Assembly (NCBI RefSeq): GCF_001005085.2
Contig: NZ_LBMU02000091.1
Span: 1 to 64,000, forward strand
Source: Streptomyces humi
GTDB lineage: Bacteria > Actinomycetota > Actinomycetes > Streptomycetales > Streptomycetaceae
Direction of reading: 5' to 3'
Length of the DNA stretch: 64,000 nt
Below are positions 28,039 to 37,038 of the stretch, piece by piece. The translations under genes were made by a program, and so were the position numbers. A model generated the notes under the pieces. That model was not told the origin of the DNA, searched no databases, and saw nothing but the letters and a program-made list of their open reading frames with translations. Each line of letters begins with the position of its first letter. The stretch's first letter is position 1.

Positions 28039-29479
28039 GGCGCTTCTTTCGTGCCTGACCCGGTGGTTCGCCGTGTGCCGCGGACCTGCCCTTGCCGGCC
28101 GCGTCGGCCGTGGCCTGTCCGTCACCGCCCGGAGGAGAGACGTCATCACGGGCGGGCTGGGCGGAGCCGGCGGGCGTCCGCGCTCCGGGTACCCGGTCGG
28201 AGTCACCCGGTGAGTGGGCGGCGGCGGAAGGGCTGTGGGAGAGCGACGTGGCTCCGTCGTGACGCGCGGCGGTGTCATCGGACTTGGACGACGTGGTGGG
28301 GTCGGTGACGGACGGGGCGGCTTCGGTCGTGGTGTCGTGGTGGGGAAAACCGTCGCCGACGACGAGCCCGGCGGCGGCGAGCGCGACCAGCACGGCCGCC
28401 GACCCACGTGCCCGCAGGCGGCCGCGGGCGGACACGGGACGGGAGGGCGCCGGGGTTCGGCCGGCCGGAACGCTCGGGGTGGAGGCCGCTCCCGCGGCGG
28501 GCGACAGGCTCCGGTGGGTACGATCGACGCGATCCACCGCGGTCCGCGGCACGGTCCCGGACACGGGCCGGGGAGCGGAGGCAGACTCGGCAACGGACGC
28601 GGGCCGGGGAACGATCGTGGGCCGGGGGACGCATGCGGCGGGCTCCGCGCTCGTACCGGCGAGGCGCGTCAGGGCCTCGGCGCAGTCCCGTGCCGAGGGT
28701 CGTGTCTGCTGGTCCAGAGCGGTCATGTCCCGCAGCAGGGCGGCGAAGGAGGCGGGCAGGAAATCGGGCAGGACCGGCGGGCGGTGCAGGCGCGCTATCG
28801 CGGACTCGAGGGGGCCGCCGTCGTATTCGAGGCGACCGGTGAGGCTTTCGAGGAGCACCAGGCCGAGGGCGAAGACGTCGGCGGGGCGGCCGACAGGCTG
28901 GCCCAGCACCTGTTCGGGGGAGAGATAGGCCGCCGTGCCGGTCAGGGTGCCGGTCGCGGTGCGCGTGGTCGCGTCCAGCAGGCGGGAGATCCCGAAGTCC
29001 GTCAGATGGGGCCGTCCGGCGGCGTCGAGGATGATGTTCGACGGTTTGACGTCCCGGTGGACGATGCCTGTCTCGTGGGCGTGCGCGAGGGCGTCGCCCA
29101 GGTGCGCCCCGAGCGCGGCGGTGGCCGCGCACGGCAGGGGGCCCTCGGCGATCCGGCTCTTCAGGGTGGGGCCGTCGATCAGTTCCATGACGAGGAAGGC
29201 CTCGCCGTCATGGGTCCCGGCGTCGTAGGCGGTCACCAGTCCTGGATGCGCCAGCCGGGCCAGGATCGTCGCCTCGCTGCGGAAGTCCTCCTCGGTGTCG
29301 AGACCGGTACCGGCGCGGAAGAGCTTCACCGCTACGGCCCGGCGCAGCCGGAGGTCGAATCCGCGGTGGACGTTCGCCGCCCCGCCCGATCCGATCAGCG
29401 CGTCGAGACGGTAACGGCCCCCCAGTATTCTGGCGAAGCCTCGAAAAGCCCGCGGACCCCGTACCTGGCCCACCGTCAT
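28010..29479 (-). CDS. Membrane-anchored Ser/Thr protein kinase (PknB type)
   Basis: 489 aa. The kinase domain spans about residues 17-275: glycine loop IGSGGAANVHRG, catalytic lysine in AVAVKLF, HRDVKPSN and DFG (LTDFGISR). A long Pro/Ser/Arg-rich linker and one membrane helix (GSAAVLVALAAAGLVVG, about 370-387) follow, then an outer Ser/Thr/Pro-rich segment ending in a Lys/Ala/His-rich tail built from 18-bp repeats. There are no PASTA domains. The ATG at 29479 is preceded by ggaaggggg. Its targets are unknown; it lies downstream of the sugar ABC operon on the same strand, with 137 bp between. Confidence 0.93.
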   Translation of the reverse strand: MTVGQVRGPRAFRGFARILGGRYRLDALIGSGGAANVHRGFDLRLRRAVAVKLFRAGTGLDTEEDFRSEATILARLAHPGLVTAYDAGTHDGEAFLVMELIDGPTLKSRIAEGPLPCAATAALGAHLGDALAHAHETGIVHRDVKPSNIILDAAGRPHLTDFGISRLLDATTRTATGTLTGTAAYLSPEQVLGQPVGRPADVFALGLVLLESLTGRLEYDGGPLESAIARLHRPPVLPDFLPASFAALLRDMTALDQQTRPSARDCAEALTRLAGTSAEPAACVPRPTIVPRPASVAESASAPRPVSGTVPRTAVDRVDRTHRSLSPAAGAASTPSVPAGRTPAPSRPVSARGRLRARGSAAVLVALAAAGLVVGDGFPHHDTTTEAAPSVTDPTTSSKSDDTAARHDGATSLSHSPSAAAHSPGDSDRVPGARTPAGSAQPARDDVSPPGGDGQATADAAGKGRSAAHGEPPGQARKKRHAKKAAHAK

Positions 29480-29616
29480 CTCGTCCGCCCCCTTCCACGC
29501 ACCGGCGCCGGCCGGACGCCCGCCGCCTGCGGCCGTGGCACGCAGGTACCCACCTACCGGCCACTTGCACAACGACAAACGTTTTCACGCGGCCGGCGTC
29601 CGGTGGGGCGGGGCCG

Positions 29617-30483
29617 TTACTTGATGCCGGTGGTGGCGATGCCCTGGACGATCTGACGCTGGAAGACCAGGAAGACCGCGATGAGCGGGATGAAGCCGAG
29701 CACCGAGGAGGCCATGATCTCGGCGTACTGCGGGCTGGTGGGGTCCACCAGGGAGGCGAGACCCACGGGGATGGTCTGGGACTTGGTCTGGCTGAGGACG
29801 AGCAGCGGCCACAGGAACGAGTTCCAGGAGCTGATGAAGGTGAGGATCGCGACCGTGGACACGGCCGGCCGGCAGATCGGCATGCAGACGGTGGCGTACA
29901 CCCGCCACCAGCTCGCGCCGTCGATACGGGCCGCCTCGATCAGCGCCGTGGGGATGCCGCGGAAGAAGGAGTGGAAGACGAACACCGAGATCGGTGCCGC
30001 GACCGACGGCAGGACCAGCGCCCAGAACGTGCCGAGCAGGTGGAAGGACCGGTACTCGATGAACTGGGGCAGCACCAGCGCCTCGGTCGGCAGCATCAGG
30101 CCGGCCGTGACGACGGCCATGACCAGGCCCCGGCCCCGGAAGCGCAGGAAGGCCAGCGCGAATCCGGCCATCGAGCAGAAGGCCACCGTGAAGACCACGG
30201 CGAGTACCGAGATCACCAGGCTGTTGAGGTACCAGGTGCCGATCGGATGGTTGTCCCAGGCGGTCGCGTACGCCTTCAGCGACCAGCCGCCGTCGAAGAC
30301 CGACGTGGGGCTCTGAGTGATGGCGGCGTCGTCGCGCAGCGAGGTGATCAGTGCCCAGACGAAGGGCACCAGCCAGATCAGCGCGAACAGGGTCAGGCAC
30401 ACGGCGCAGAGCCGGTTGAAGAGCGTGGCGCCGTTGACCGCGCCGTTCGCTTCGGCGGGCCGTGGCTGGGTGATGGTGGTCAT
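29617..30483 (-). CDS. Sugar ABC transporter permease (MalG type)
   Basis: 288 aa inner-membrane permease of the CUT1 class, six hydrophobic helices, with the EAA loop EAARIDGASWWRVYATVCMP near residue 195. Last gene of the operon (binding protein, MalF-type, MalG-type). The ATG at 30483 lies 11 bp after the preceding gene. Confidence 0.92.
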   Translation of the reverse strand: MTTITQPRPAEANGAVNGATLFNRLCAVCLTLFALIWLVPFVWALITSLRDDAAITQSPTSVFDGGWSLKAYATAWDNHPIGTWYLNSLVISVLAVVFTVAFCSMAGFALAFLRFRGRGLVMAVVTAGLMLPTEALVLPQFIEYRSFHLLGTFWALVLPSVAAPISVFVFHSFFRGIPTALIEAARIDGASWWRVYATVCMPICRPAVSTVAILTFISSWNSFLWPLLVLSQTKSQTIPVGLASLVDPTSPQYAEIMASSVLGFIPLIAVFLVFQRQIVQGIATTGIK

Positions 30484-30494
30484 GGGTCCTCCGC

Positions 30495-31442
30495 TCAGGC
30501 CGCGCTGCCGGTCGCGCGGCGGCGCCGCAGCCCGTACCAGGCCGCCGAGATCGCGACGATGATGACGAAATACACCATGGTGGCGGCAGCGCCGTAGCCA
30601 CCTCGGTAGGCGGTGAAGCCGGTGTCGTAGATGTACTCGATGACCGGTCGGGTGGACTGGTCGGGTCCGCCGCCGAGCAGCTGGTAGATCTGGTCGAACA
30701 CCTTCAGCGAGGCGAGGATCTGGAGGATCAGCACCAGGCTGGTGGTCCGGCCGAGCAGCGGCACCGTGATGTGGCGGATCTGCTGCCAGGGGCTCGCCCC
30801 GTCGATCGCCGCCGCTTCGTACACGTCCGCGGGCACGTCCTGGATCGCCGCGGTGTAGAGGACGAAGTTGAAGCCGAACGTCCACCACACGGTCATCAGC
30901 ACCACGGCGGTCCAGCCGCCGGAGGTGCTGCCGATGAAGTCGGGGACCGGCAGTCCGACCGCGTCGAACACCTTCGGCAGGAGGCCGATCTGAGGGGTGT
31001 ACATCCACAGGAAGACCAGGGTGACCACGGAGGACGGCACGACGTACGGCACGAAGAAGGCGATGCGGTAGAAGAGCCGGCCGCGGCGGATGCGCGAGGC
31101 GAGGATGGCGACGCCCAGCGCGAGGACCACCAGCGGGGGCGTGGTCAGCAGGGTGAAGAGCACCGAGTGCCACATGCTCTGCCAGAAGAGGGAGTCGCCG
31201 AGCACCTCCTGGTAGTTCGACAGGCCGACGAAGTCCCCGAGGCCGCTTTTGACGGTGGTGGTGTTGAAGAAGCTCAGCACCACCCCGACGAGCAGCGGGC
31301 CGGCCAGGAACAGCAGGTAGACGATGAGGAAGGGGGCGGTGAGCAGCCTGCCCGCCCGGCGTTCGGAAGGGGCGGGCCGGTCGGCGGCGTGGTTCGTGGG
31401 GGATGCGGCGGGTGCCGGTCGCGTCGAGACGACGGTCGTCAT
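30495..31442 (-). CDS. Sugar ABC transporter permease (MalF type)
   Basis: 315 aa CUT1-class permease, six hydrophobic helices and the EAA loop EAAAIDGASPWQQIRHITVP. The cytoplasmic N-terminus is Pro/Ala-rich. It lies 12 bp after the binding-protein gene and forms the membrane channel with the next permease. No ATPase is encoded nearby; in Streptomyces such systems usually share the MsiK ATPase encoded elsewhere. Confidence 0.92.
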   Translation of the reverse strand: MTTVVSTRPAPAASPTNHAADRPAPSERRAGRLLTAPFLIVYLLFLAGPLLVGVVLSFFNTTTVKSGLGDFVGLSNYQEVLGDSLFWQSMWHSVLFTLLTTPPLVVLALGVAILASRIRRGRLFYRIAFFVPYVVPSSVVTLVFLWMYTPQIGLLPKVFDAVGLPVPDFIGSTSGGWTAVVLMTVWWTFGFNFVLYTAAIQDVPADVYEAAAIDGASPWQQIRHITVPLLGRTTSLVLILQILASLKVFDQIYQLLGGGPDQSTRPVIEYIYDTGFTAYRGGYGAAATMVYFVIIVAISAAWYGLRRRRATGSAA

Positions 31443-31454
31443 GGTGTCTGCCTC

Positions 31455-32798
31455 CTACTTCATCGTGACCGGCGGTCGGGACGTGGTGTACCGCTTCAGC
31501 GCGGAACGCATCGCGCCCGCCATGCCCTTGGGCGTGATCCGCCCGGCGAGGGCTTCGATGACCGTGCCGCCGATCACGCCCTGGAAGTCCGAGCCGGCGC
31601 CGGTGTACCAGGCCACCGGGTCGTACTGGGCGTCGAACGCGGCCTGGACGTAGTTGCGCTGCGGCGACAGTTCGAGGAACGCCGTGCTCTTCTGGGTCGG
31701 CAGCCAGGCCGGGATGTGGCCGCCCTCGGCCCACACCGCGCTGCTGTCGAGGAGACTCCTGACGAACTTCGAGGCGTTGCGTGTACGGGTCTCGTCGCCG
31801 CGGTCGTTGCGCGGCAGGATCAGCGCGTGCGAGTCGGCGTACGCGACGGGCTTCGGGCCGAGCAGCGCCGGGAACGGCACGACGTCGAACTTCAGGCCCT
31901 TCACCCCACGGTACGACGGGATCTGCCACTCGCCGTCGAAGAGGAAGCCGGCCTTGCCGGTGCTGAAGAGGGCGTTGGCGCCGGCGCCGGTGAGGTTCCT
32001 CGGCATCAGGTCCGGACCGGTGAGGCTCTGCATGAAGGCGACCGTCTCCTGCATCGCCTCGTCATCGATGACGATCTTCGTGCCGGAGTCGGTGACGATC
32101 GGTCCCGCCAGGCCGGAGTAGACCATGCTGAAGAAGCGCCAGGCGGTGGACGGGTCGGCGGTGATCGACATGACCGCCCCGTACCGGGCGCCGCCCGCGT
32201 CCTTCATCGCCTTCACCGCGGCGACGAAGTCCTCCCCGCCCTTGAGGGGCACGAGTCCGTCGCCGGCGGAGTTCAGCAGGCCCGCCTTGCGGGCGATGTC
32301 CACGTTGTAATAGAGGACGAAGGGGTGTGTGTCCAACGGGACCGCGTACACCGTGCCGTCCACGGTGGCCTTCTTCCAGGCCGCCGGGGTGAACTTGTCC
32401 TCGGTGACACCCAGCTCCCCGAGGGGGGTGTCCCGCACCGGCTGGAGCAGGCCGGAGGCGGCCAGCAGCGGGAGCCGGGAGAGATGGGTGATGCCGACGT
32501 CCGGCGGGGTGCCGCTGGCCGTGGCCAGTGCCAGCTTCGTGTAGTACGGATTGCCCCAGCCGAGGACGGTCGCCTCGACGGTCGTTCCCGGGTCGGCCTT
32601 CTGGAACGCCTTCTCCATCAGCACCATGTTGGCGCCGTCACCGCCGGTGAAGAGGTTCCAGAAGATGACATCCGCCGTGTCCGGCTGTGAGCCCGTCAGG
32701 CCGGACGCGAGCGGGGAGGAGCACGCCGCGAGCCCTCCGGTCAGGGCAAGGCCACCGCTGAGGGCAAGAAACCGCCGGCGCGCCATCGCTCCGCTCAT
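31455..32798 (-). CDS. Sugar-binding lipoprotein (CUT1 ABC transporter)
   Basis: 447 aa extracellular solute-binding protein. ARRRFLALSGG followed by a hydrophobic stretch and lipobox LAACSS marks a Tat-type lipoprotein. The body (DVIFWNLFTGGDGANMVLMEKAF) is typical of family 1 sugar-binding proteins; the ligand cannot be read from the sequence. The ATG at 32798 was chosen because the signal peptide follows directly and gaggtg lies upstream. A LacI-type operator lies 60 bp upstream of the start. Confidence 0.93.
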   Translation of the reverse strand: MSGAMARRRFLALSGGLALTGGLAACSSPLASGLTGSQPDTADVIFWNLFTGGDGANMVLMEKAFQKADPGTTVEATVLGWGNPYYTKLALATASGTPPDVGITHLSRLPLLAASGLLQPVRDTPLGELGVTEDKFTPAAWKKATVDGTVYAVPLDTHPFVLYYNVDIARKAGLLNSAGDGLVPLKGGEDFVAAVKAMKDAGGARYGAVMSITADPSTAWRFFSMVYSGLAGPIVTDSGTKIVIDDEAMQETVAFMQSLTGPDLMPRNLTGAGANALFSTGKAGFLFDGEWQIPSYRGVKGLKFDVVPFPALLGPKPVAYADSHALILPRNDRGDETRTRNASKFVRSLLDSSAVWAEGGHIPAWLPTQKSTAFLELSPQRNYVQAAFDAQYDPVAWYTGAGSDFQGVIGGTVIEALAGRITPKGMAGAMRSALKRYTTSRPPVTMK

Positions 32799-32857
32799 GG
32801 GGTTATTCACCTCGTTAATTCGATGTGAACTCGATGGCGCAGACCCTCGCACACGTT

Positions 32858-32871
32858 TTGCAACGATGCAA
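32858..32871. promoter_or_regulatory. LacI-family operator in front of the sugar ABC operon
   Basis: TTGCAACGATGCAA matches 13 of 14 positions of the perfect palindrome at 34107. It lies between the repressor gene's stop and the binding-protein start, in the promoter region of the ABC operon. Confidence 0.75.
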
Positions 32872-32916
32872 TAGATCGCCGGGAAGAAGTCCCCGAGGCC
32901 GCGGCCGGGCCCCCGG

Positions 32917-33981
32917 TCACTCCAGGGCGGTCCCGCGGCGCGAGGACTCCCGGACGATCAGCCGGTACGGCGTGGCCTCCTGGGCTGCCACCACGACCGC
33001 TCCCGCCTGCGCGTCCTCTCCGGGAGCGGCCTCGCCGGGACCTCCTGGCGCCTGCATCTGCTCCTCCAGCAGGGCCAGTGAGCGCTCGGCGATCGCGTCG
33101 AGGTCAGGGGCGATGGACGTGAGCGGCGGATGGGTGTAGGCGGACTCCTGGATGGCGTCGATGCCGACGACGGCCACGTCCTCGGGCACCCGCACCCCTG
33201 AGGCGTCCAGAGCCCGGAGCGCACCGACGGCGAGCGCGTCGTTGAAGGCGAAGACGGCGTCCGGCAGCGGGCCGTCGCCCTCCAGGAGCTCCCGCACGGC
33301 CTCGTGGCCCTGGTCCCTGGTCCAGTCCTCGACCGGTACGACCAGCCAGTTGACCCGCCGTACCCGGGCCGCGGACATCGCCTGCTCGTACCCCTCGGTG
33401 CGCTGGCGGCCGTTCTCGCTGCCGTTGCGGCCGAGCGCGACGATCCGGCGGCAGCCCTGCTCCAGCAGGTGCTCGACGGCGGTGCGGGCGGCCGCGACAT
33501 TGTCGATACCGACCCGCGGGAACTGGTCACCGACACTGTGCTCACCCAGCATGACCAGCGGAAAGTCCGGTTTCTTGGCGGCGACGTCGGCCGCCGGCAG
33601 GGTCAGGGCGCTCAGCAGTACGCCGTCGGCGACGTTGGTCAGCCCGCCCTCGATGATCCGCCGCTCCACCTCGCTGTCGCCCGCGGTCGACTCGACGAGC
33701 ACCGTGATGCCGCGCCGTCCCGCGGCCCGGATGACGGCCTGGGCCAGCTCGGCGAAGTAGGGCTCGGCGACGAACGGCACCGCCAGCGCGATGAACCCGG
33801 TGCGGCCCGAACGCAGGCCGCGGGCCAGGTAGTCCATGCGGTAGCCCAGCTCGTCGAGCGAGCGCTGCACCCTGGCGCGGGTGTCCGGGCTGACGTGCGG
33901 ATAGCCGCTGACCACGTTCGACACCGTCCGCACCGACACCCCGGCGTGCTCGGCCACGTCCCGCATCCGCACTCTGGCCAC
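32917..33981 (-). CDS. LacI-family transcriptional repressor
   Basis: 354 aa. The HTH is at residues 6-28 (MRDVAEHAGVSVRTVSNVVSG), followed by the hinge and a periplasmic-binding-protein-like effector domain. The GTG at 33981 is preceded by ggaaggagg-like sequence and places the HTH at the usual distance from the N-terminus. It lies between the ABC operon and the divergent GH2 gene, each with the same operator, so it most likely represses both and releases them on the transported sugar. Confidence 0.93.
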   Translation of the reverse strand: MARVRMRDVAEHAGVSVRTVSNVVSGYPHVSPDTRARVQRSLDELGYRMDYLARGLRSGRTGFIALAVPFVAEPYFAELAQAVIRAAGRRGITVLVESTAGDSEVERRIIEGGLTNVADGVLLSALTLPAADVAAKKPDFPLVMLGEHSVGDQFPRVGIDNVAAARTAVEHLLEQGCRRIVALGRNGSENGRQRTEGYEQAMSAARVRRVNWLVVPVEDWTRDQGHEAVRELLEGDGPLPDAVFAFNDALAVGALRALDASGVRVPEDVAVVGIDAIQESAYTHPPLTSIAPDLDAIAERSLALLEEQMQAPGGPGEAAPGEDAQAGAVVVAAQEATPYRLIVRESSRRGTALE

Positions 33982-34106
33982 TGGGGCCTCCCTTCCCGTC
34001 CTGCCGCCACCGGCGCCCGCCGGGTGACCTCCATCGGGCTCCCGACGGCCCTCAGAGTCTGCCGCACCGGTGAGCCGCGACCTCGTCCTCGTGCCCCACC
34101 CGAGTC

Positions 34107-34120
34107 TTGCATCGATGCAA
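34107..34120. promoter_or_regulatory. LacI-family operator between repressor and GH2 genes
   Basis: TTGCATCGATGCAA, a perfect 14-bp palindrome, lies 80-93 bp upstream of the GH2 start and 126 bp from the repressor start, so it can control both divergent genes. A near-identical copy is at 32858. Confidence 0.8.
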
Positions 34121-34199
34121 AAGATCACTCATGATGGCAGGGCTTCGAACGCGTAAACGCCCATGCCGGGAATTCCGGAAAAGGGCAGGAGGAGGATCC

Positions 34200-36053
34200 G
34201 TGAGGGCGAGCGAGCAGGACGGGACGTATCCGAGGCCGATCCTGCGCCGGGAACGGTGGCACAGCCTCGACGGCGTCTGGGAGTTCGGGTACGACGACGC
34301 CCGTGAGGGCGAGCGCGAGGAGTGGTTCTCCGAGGGGACGACGGGTGCGTTCGACCGGGAGATCACCGTCCCGTTCCCACCCGAGGCCCCCGCCTCCGGC
34401 ATCGGCGAGACCGCGGCGCACGCGGTGGTCTGGTACCGCCGCCGGATACCCCACGAGGTACTCGCCGTCAGCGGCGGCGAGCGGGCGCTGGTGCACTTCG
34501 GTGCCGTCGACCACCGGGCCAGGGTCTGGCTGGACGGCCGGCTGGTCACCGAACACGCCGGCGGCCAGACGCCGTTCACCGCCGACGTGACCGACGCGCT
34601 GCGCCCCGGCGCCGACGAACACGTGCTCGTCGTACGTGCCGAGGACGACCCGGCCGACCTGGCACAGCCGCGCGGCAAGCAGGACTGGCAGGACCGGCCG
34701 CACGCGGTCTGGTACGAGCGGACCACCGGCATCTGGCAGACCGTGTGGACCGAGACCGTCGCCGCCCAGCACCTCACCGACCTGGCCTGGATCCCCGACC
34801 CGGCACGGGGCGTCGAGGCCGAGATCACCCTGGCCTCGGTGCCGGCCGCCCCGGTGACCGTGGAGATCGTCCTGACCCACGACGGCGAGACCCTCGCCGA
34901 GTCCGTCACCTCGGTCCGCACCCCGCGCAGCCGCGTCGACCTCGTCGTCCCCGCCCTGCGCAACGGCATCGACCGCGAGGACCTGCTGTGGAGCCCCGAG
35001 CGGCCCACCCTGATCGACGCGCGGGTGACCGTCCGCGACGCGGCCACCTCCGAGGTGCTCGACACCGTCGACAGCTACGTCGGCCTGCGCAGCGCCGGCG
35101 TCGGCCGTGGCGCCTTCCTCCTCAACGACCGCCCCTACTACGTACGTTCAGTACTCAACCAGGGCTACCGGCCCGACACCCTGATCGCGAACTCCGGCAC
35201 CGCCGAACTGCGCCGCGAGGTCGAACTGATCAAGGCGATGGGCTTCAACGCGGTCCGTGTCCACCAGAAGGCCGAGGACCCCCGCTTCCTGTACTGGGCC
35301 GACCGGCTGGGCCTGTTGGTGTGGGGCGAGACCGGCGCCGCGTACGAGTACGGCACCGAGGCCGTCGAACTGCTCACCCGTGAATGGCTGGACCTGGTCC
35401 GGCGCGACCGCAGCCACCCCTCGATCGTCACCTGGGTGCCGGTCAACGAGAGCTGGGGCTGCTCCGACATCGCCAACTCCCCAGCACAGCAGGCCTACAC
35501 GGTCGCCCTCGCGAACCTGACCCGTGCCCTGGACCCGACCCGTCCGGTCATGTCCAACGAGGGCTGGGAGCACACCGACAGCGACATCATGGGCGTGCAC
35601 GACTACTCCTCCGACCCCGAGCTGCTCACCCGCCGTTACGGAGACACCGACGGGTTCGAGGCGCTGCTCGCCTCACCGGGCCCGGCCGGACGCGTCCTCT
35701 CCCTCACCGCACGACAGACGGAGCGCTACCGAGCCGGTGAAGCCCCGCTCATGGTCACCGAGTTCGGCGGGCTGTCCGTGGGCGCCGAGGAGGACGAGTT
35801 CTCCTACACGCGCACCAGCTCCGACACCCAGTACGCCGCCCTGCTCGGCGACATCTTCAAGGTCCTGCACACCAGCCCGATCGTCGCGGGTTTCTGCTAC
35901 ACGCAGTTCATGGACACCGCCCAGGAGACCAACGGCCTGCTCTACCCGGACGGTTCGCCCAAGCTCCCGCTGGAAACGATCCGCCACATCGTCACCGGCA
36001 CCGGGCCCCTCCCCGAAGAGAAGCCCGACCCCCCGGCTGACGGCATGAGTTGA
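34200..36053 (+). CDS. Glycoside hydrolase family 2 (beta-galactosidase/glucuronidase-like)
   Basis: 617 aa cytoplasmic-looking enzyme with no signal peptide. A sugar-binding jelly-roll domain (about 1-180), an Ig-like domain (about 185-275) and a TIM barrel (about 280-600) follow each other. The acid/base is in TWVPVNESWG and the nucleophile in MVTEFGG. The exact sugar cannot be told. The GTG at 34200 has a clear ggaggagga site; the ATG codons further upstream lie in the operator region. Co-regulation with the ABC operon suggests that it cleaves the imported oligosaccharide. Confidence 0.92.
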   Translation: MRASEQDGTYPRPILRRERWHSLDGVWEFGYDDAREGEREEWFSEGTTGAFDREITVPFPPEAPASGIGETAAHAVVWYRRRIPHEVLAVSGGERALVHFGAVDHRARVWLDGRLVTEHAGGQTPFTADVTDALRPGADEHVLVVRAEDDPADLAQPRGKQDWQDRPHAVWYERTTGIWQTVWTETVAAQHLTDLAWIPDPARGVEAEITLASVPAAPVTVEIVLTHDGETLAESVTSVRTPRSRVDLVVPALRNGIDREDLLWSPERPTLIDARVTVRDAATSEVLDTVDSYVGLRSAGVGRGAFLLNDRPYYVRSVLNQGYRPDTLIANSGTAELRREVELIKAMGFNAVRVHQKAEDPRFLYWADRLGLLVWGETGAAYEYGTEAVELLTREWLDLVRRDRSHPSIVTWVPVNESWGCSDIANSPAQQAYTVALANLTRALDPTRPVMSNEGWEHTDSDIMGVHDYSSDPELLTRRYGDTDGFEALLASPGPAGRVLSLTARQTERYRAGEAPLMVTEFGGLSVGAEEDEFSYTRTSSDTQYAALLGDIFKVLHTSPIVAGFCYTQFMDTAQETNGLLYPDGSPKLPLETIRHIVTGTGPLPEEKPDPPADGMS

Positions 36054-36071
36054 CCGACGACACCGCTGACC

Positions 36072-36124
36072 CGGCCGGCCGGCGGCTGCCCTGACGCGGG
36101 GCAGGAGCGGCTGCCGGCCGGCCG
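36072..36124. terminator. Bidirectional terminator after the GH2 gene
   Basis: Outer arms cggccggccggc (36072-36083) and gccggccggccg (36113-36124) are perfect complements, with an inner stem ctgccc/gggcag. It lies between the converging GH2 and phosphotransferase genes. Confidence 0.6.
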
Positions 36125-36213
36125 ACGGCTTCGGGGAGGGTGACGACGAGGTCGCTGTCGCGGACGAACAGCGGTGCCGTGCCCGCGGTGGCGCGGTCAT
36201 CAGACGCAGCCCC

Positions 36214-37038
36214 TCAGCTCAACAGGGCAGCCGTGAAGGACTCGCGACGGACCGCCAGCCACTCCTGGATGCGGTCCCAGCGCTGCCAGCCACCACCCTC
36301 GGACAGCGCCCGCAGGTAGCCGGGGTCACCCTCGGCCACCCGGTCGGCGACGAAGGCCCGGCAGGACGCGGTGGCCTGTTCGACGACACCGGGCAGTTCA
36401 GCGCGCTCCTGCCGGGAGAGGCCGTAACCGTCGGCGAGGATCCGCAGCCGTGCCCGGGCATCCAGCCCCGCTGGATGGCGAACTGCCGCGGACGTGGGAT
36501 CGAGCATGGGAACCCAGTAGCGGGCGGTCATGGCGACGTCCCACACCGCGCGGCCGGGAGCCGCCAGATCGAAATCGATCAGCGCCACGGCACGGCCGTC
36601 GCGGAAGACGACGTTCTCCGGGCAGACGTCGTTGTGGCACAGCATCGTCCCTCCCTCCGGGTCGGCGAGGGAGCGGGGCCACTCGACGGACGGGTCGACG
36701 GTGACGGCCCTGGCGGCATTGTGCAGCCGCCGCAGCAGTCCTCCCACCGATCGCAGCGCGCTCTCGGACATCACCCAGCGCGGAAACGGCGGCAGAGCGA
36801 CGTCGCCCGGGACGAAGGTCAGCTGCTCCCGGCCGTCCGCCGTAAGACGGATCGGCCTCGGAGCCCCGTCGAACCCGTGCTCGCCGAGCGCGCGGAGATG
36901 GGCATGCAGGGCGCGCGCGGTGGGCGGCGCCGGGCGTTCCACCAGGGCACCGTGGCGGAACACCGCGCCCACGTTCATCATGCCGCCGACCAGGGCTGCA
37001 CCCTCCGCCGCCGCATCGTCAGCCGTCACGCCGATCAC
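36214..37038 (-). CDS. Aminoglycoside-phosphotransferase/choline-kinase-like protein
   Basis: 274 aa APH-fold phosphotransferase. The catalytic motif CHNDVCPENVVF and metal-binding VALIDFDLAAPG are present; the N-terminal ATP lobe is short. The GTG at 37038 forms a GTGA overlap with the stop of the AraC gene, so the pair is translationally coupled. The substrate is unknown: small-molecule or antibiotic phosphorylation are both possible. Confidence 0.85.
   Translation of the reverse strand: MIGVTADDAAAEGAALVGGMMNVGAVFRHGALVERPAPPTARALHAHLRALGEHGFDGAPRPIRLTADGREQLTFVPGDVALPPFPRWVMSESALRSVGGLLRRLHNAARAVTVDPSVEWPRSLADPEGGTMLCHNDVCPENVVFRDGRAVALIDFDLAAPGRAVWDVAMTARYWVPMLDPTSAAVRHPAGLDARARLRILADGYGLSRQERAELPGVVEQATASCRAFVADRVAEGDPGYLRALSEGGGWQRWDRIQEWLAVRRESFTAALLS

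Noticed and set aside
27852-28058. Plus-strand ORF with ALAC-like six-residue repeats
   Set aside because: It is the complement of the 18-bp repeats at the kinase end and lacks a ribosome binding site and any neighbour in the same direction.
29577-29584. LacI-type operator (aaacgttt) upstream of the kinase
   Set aside because: Only 8 bp of palindrome; too short to separate from chance.
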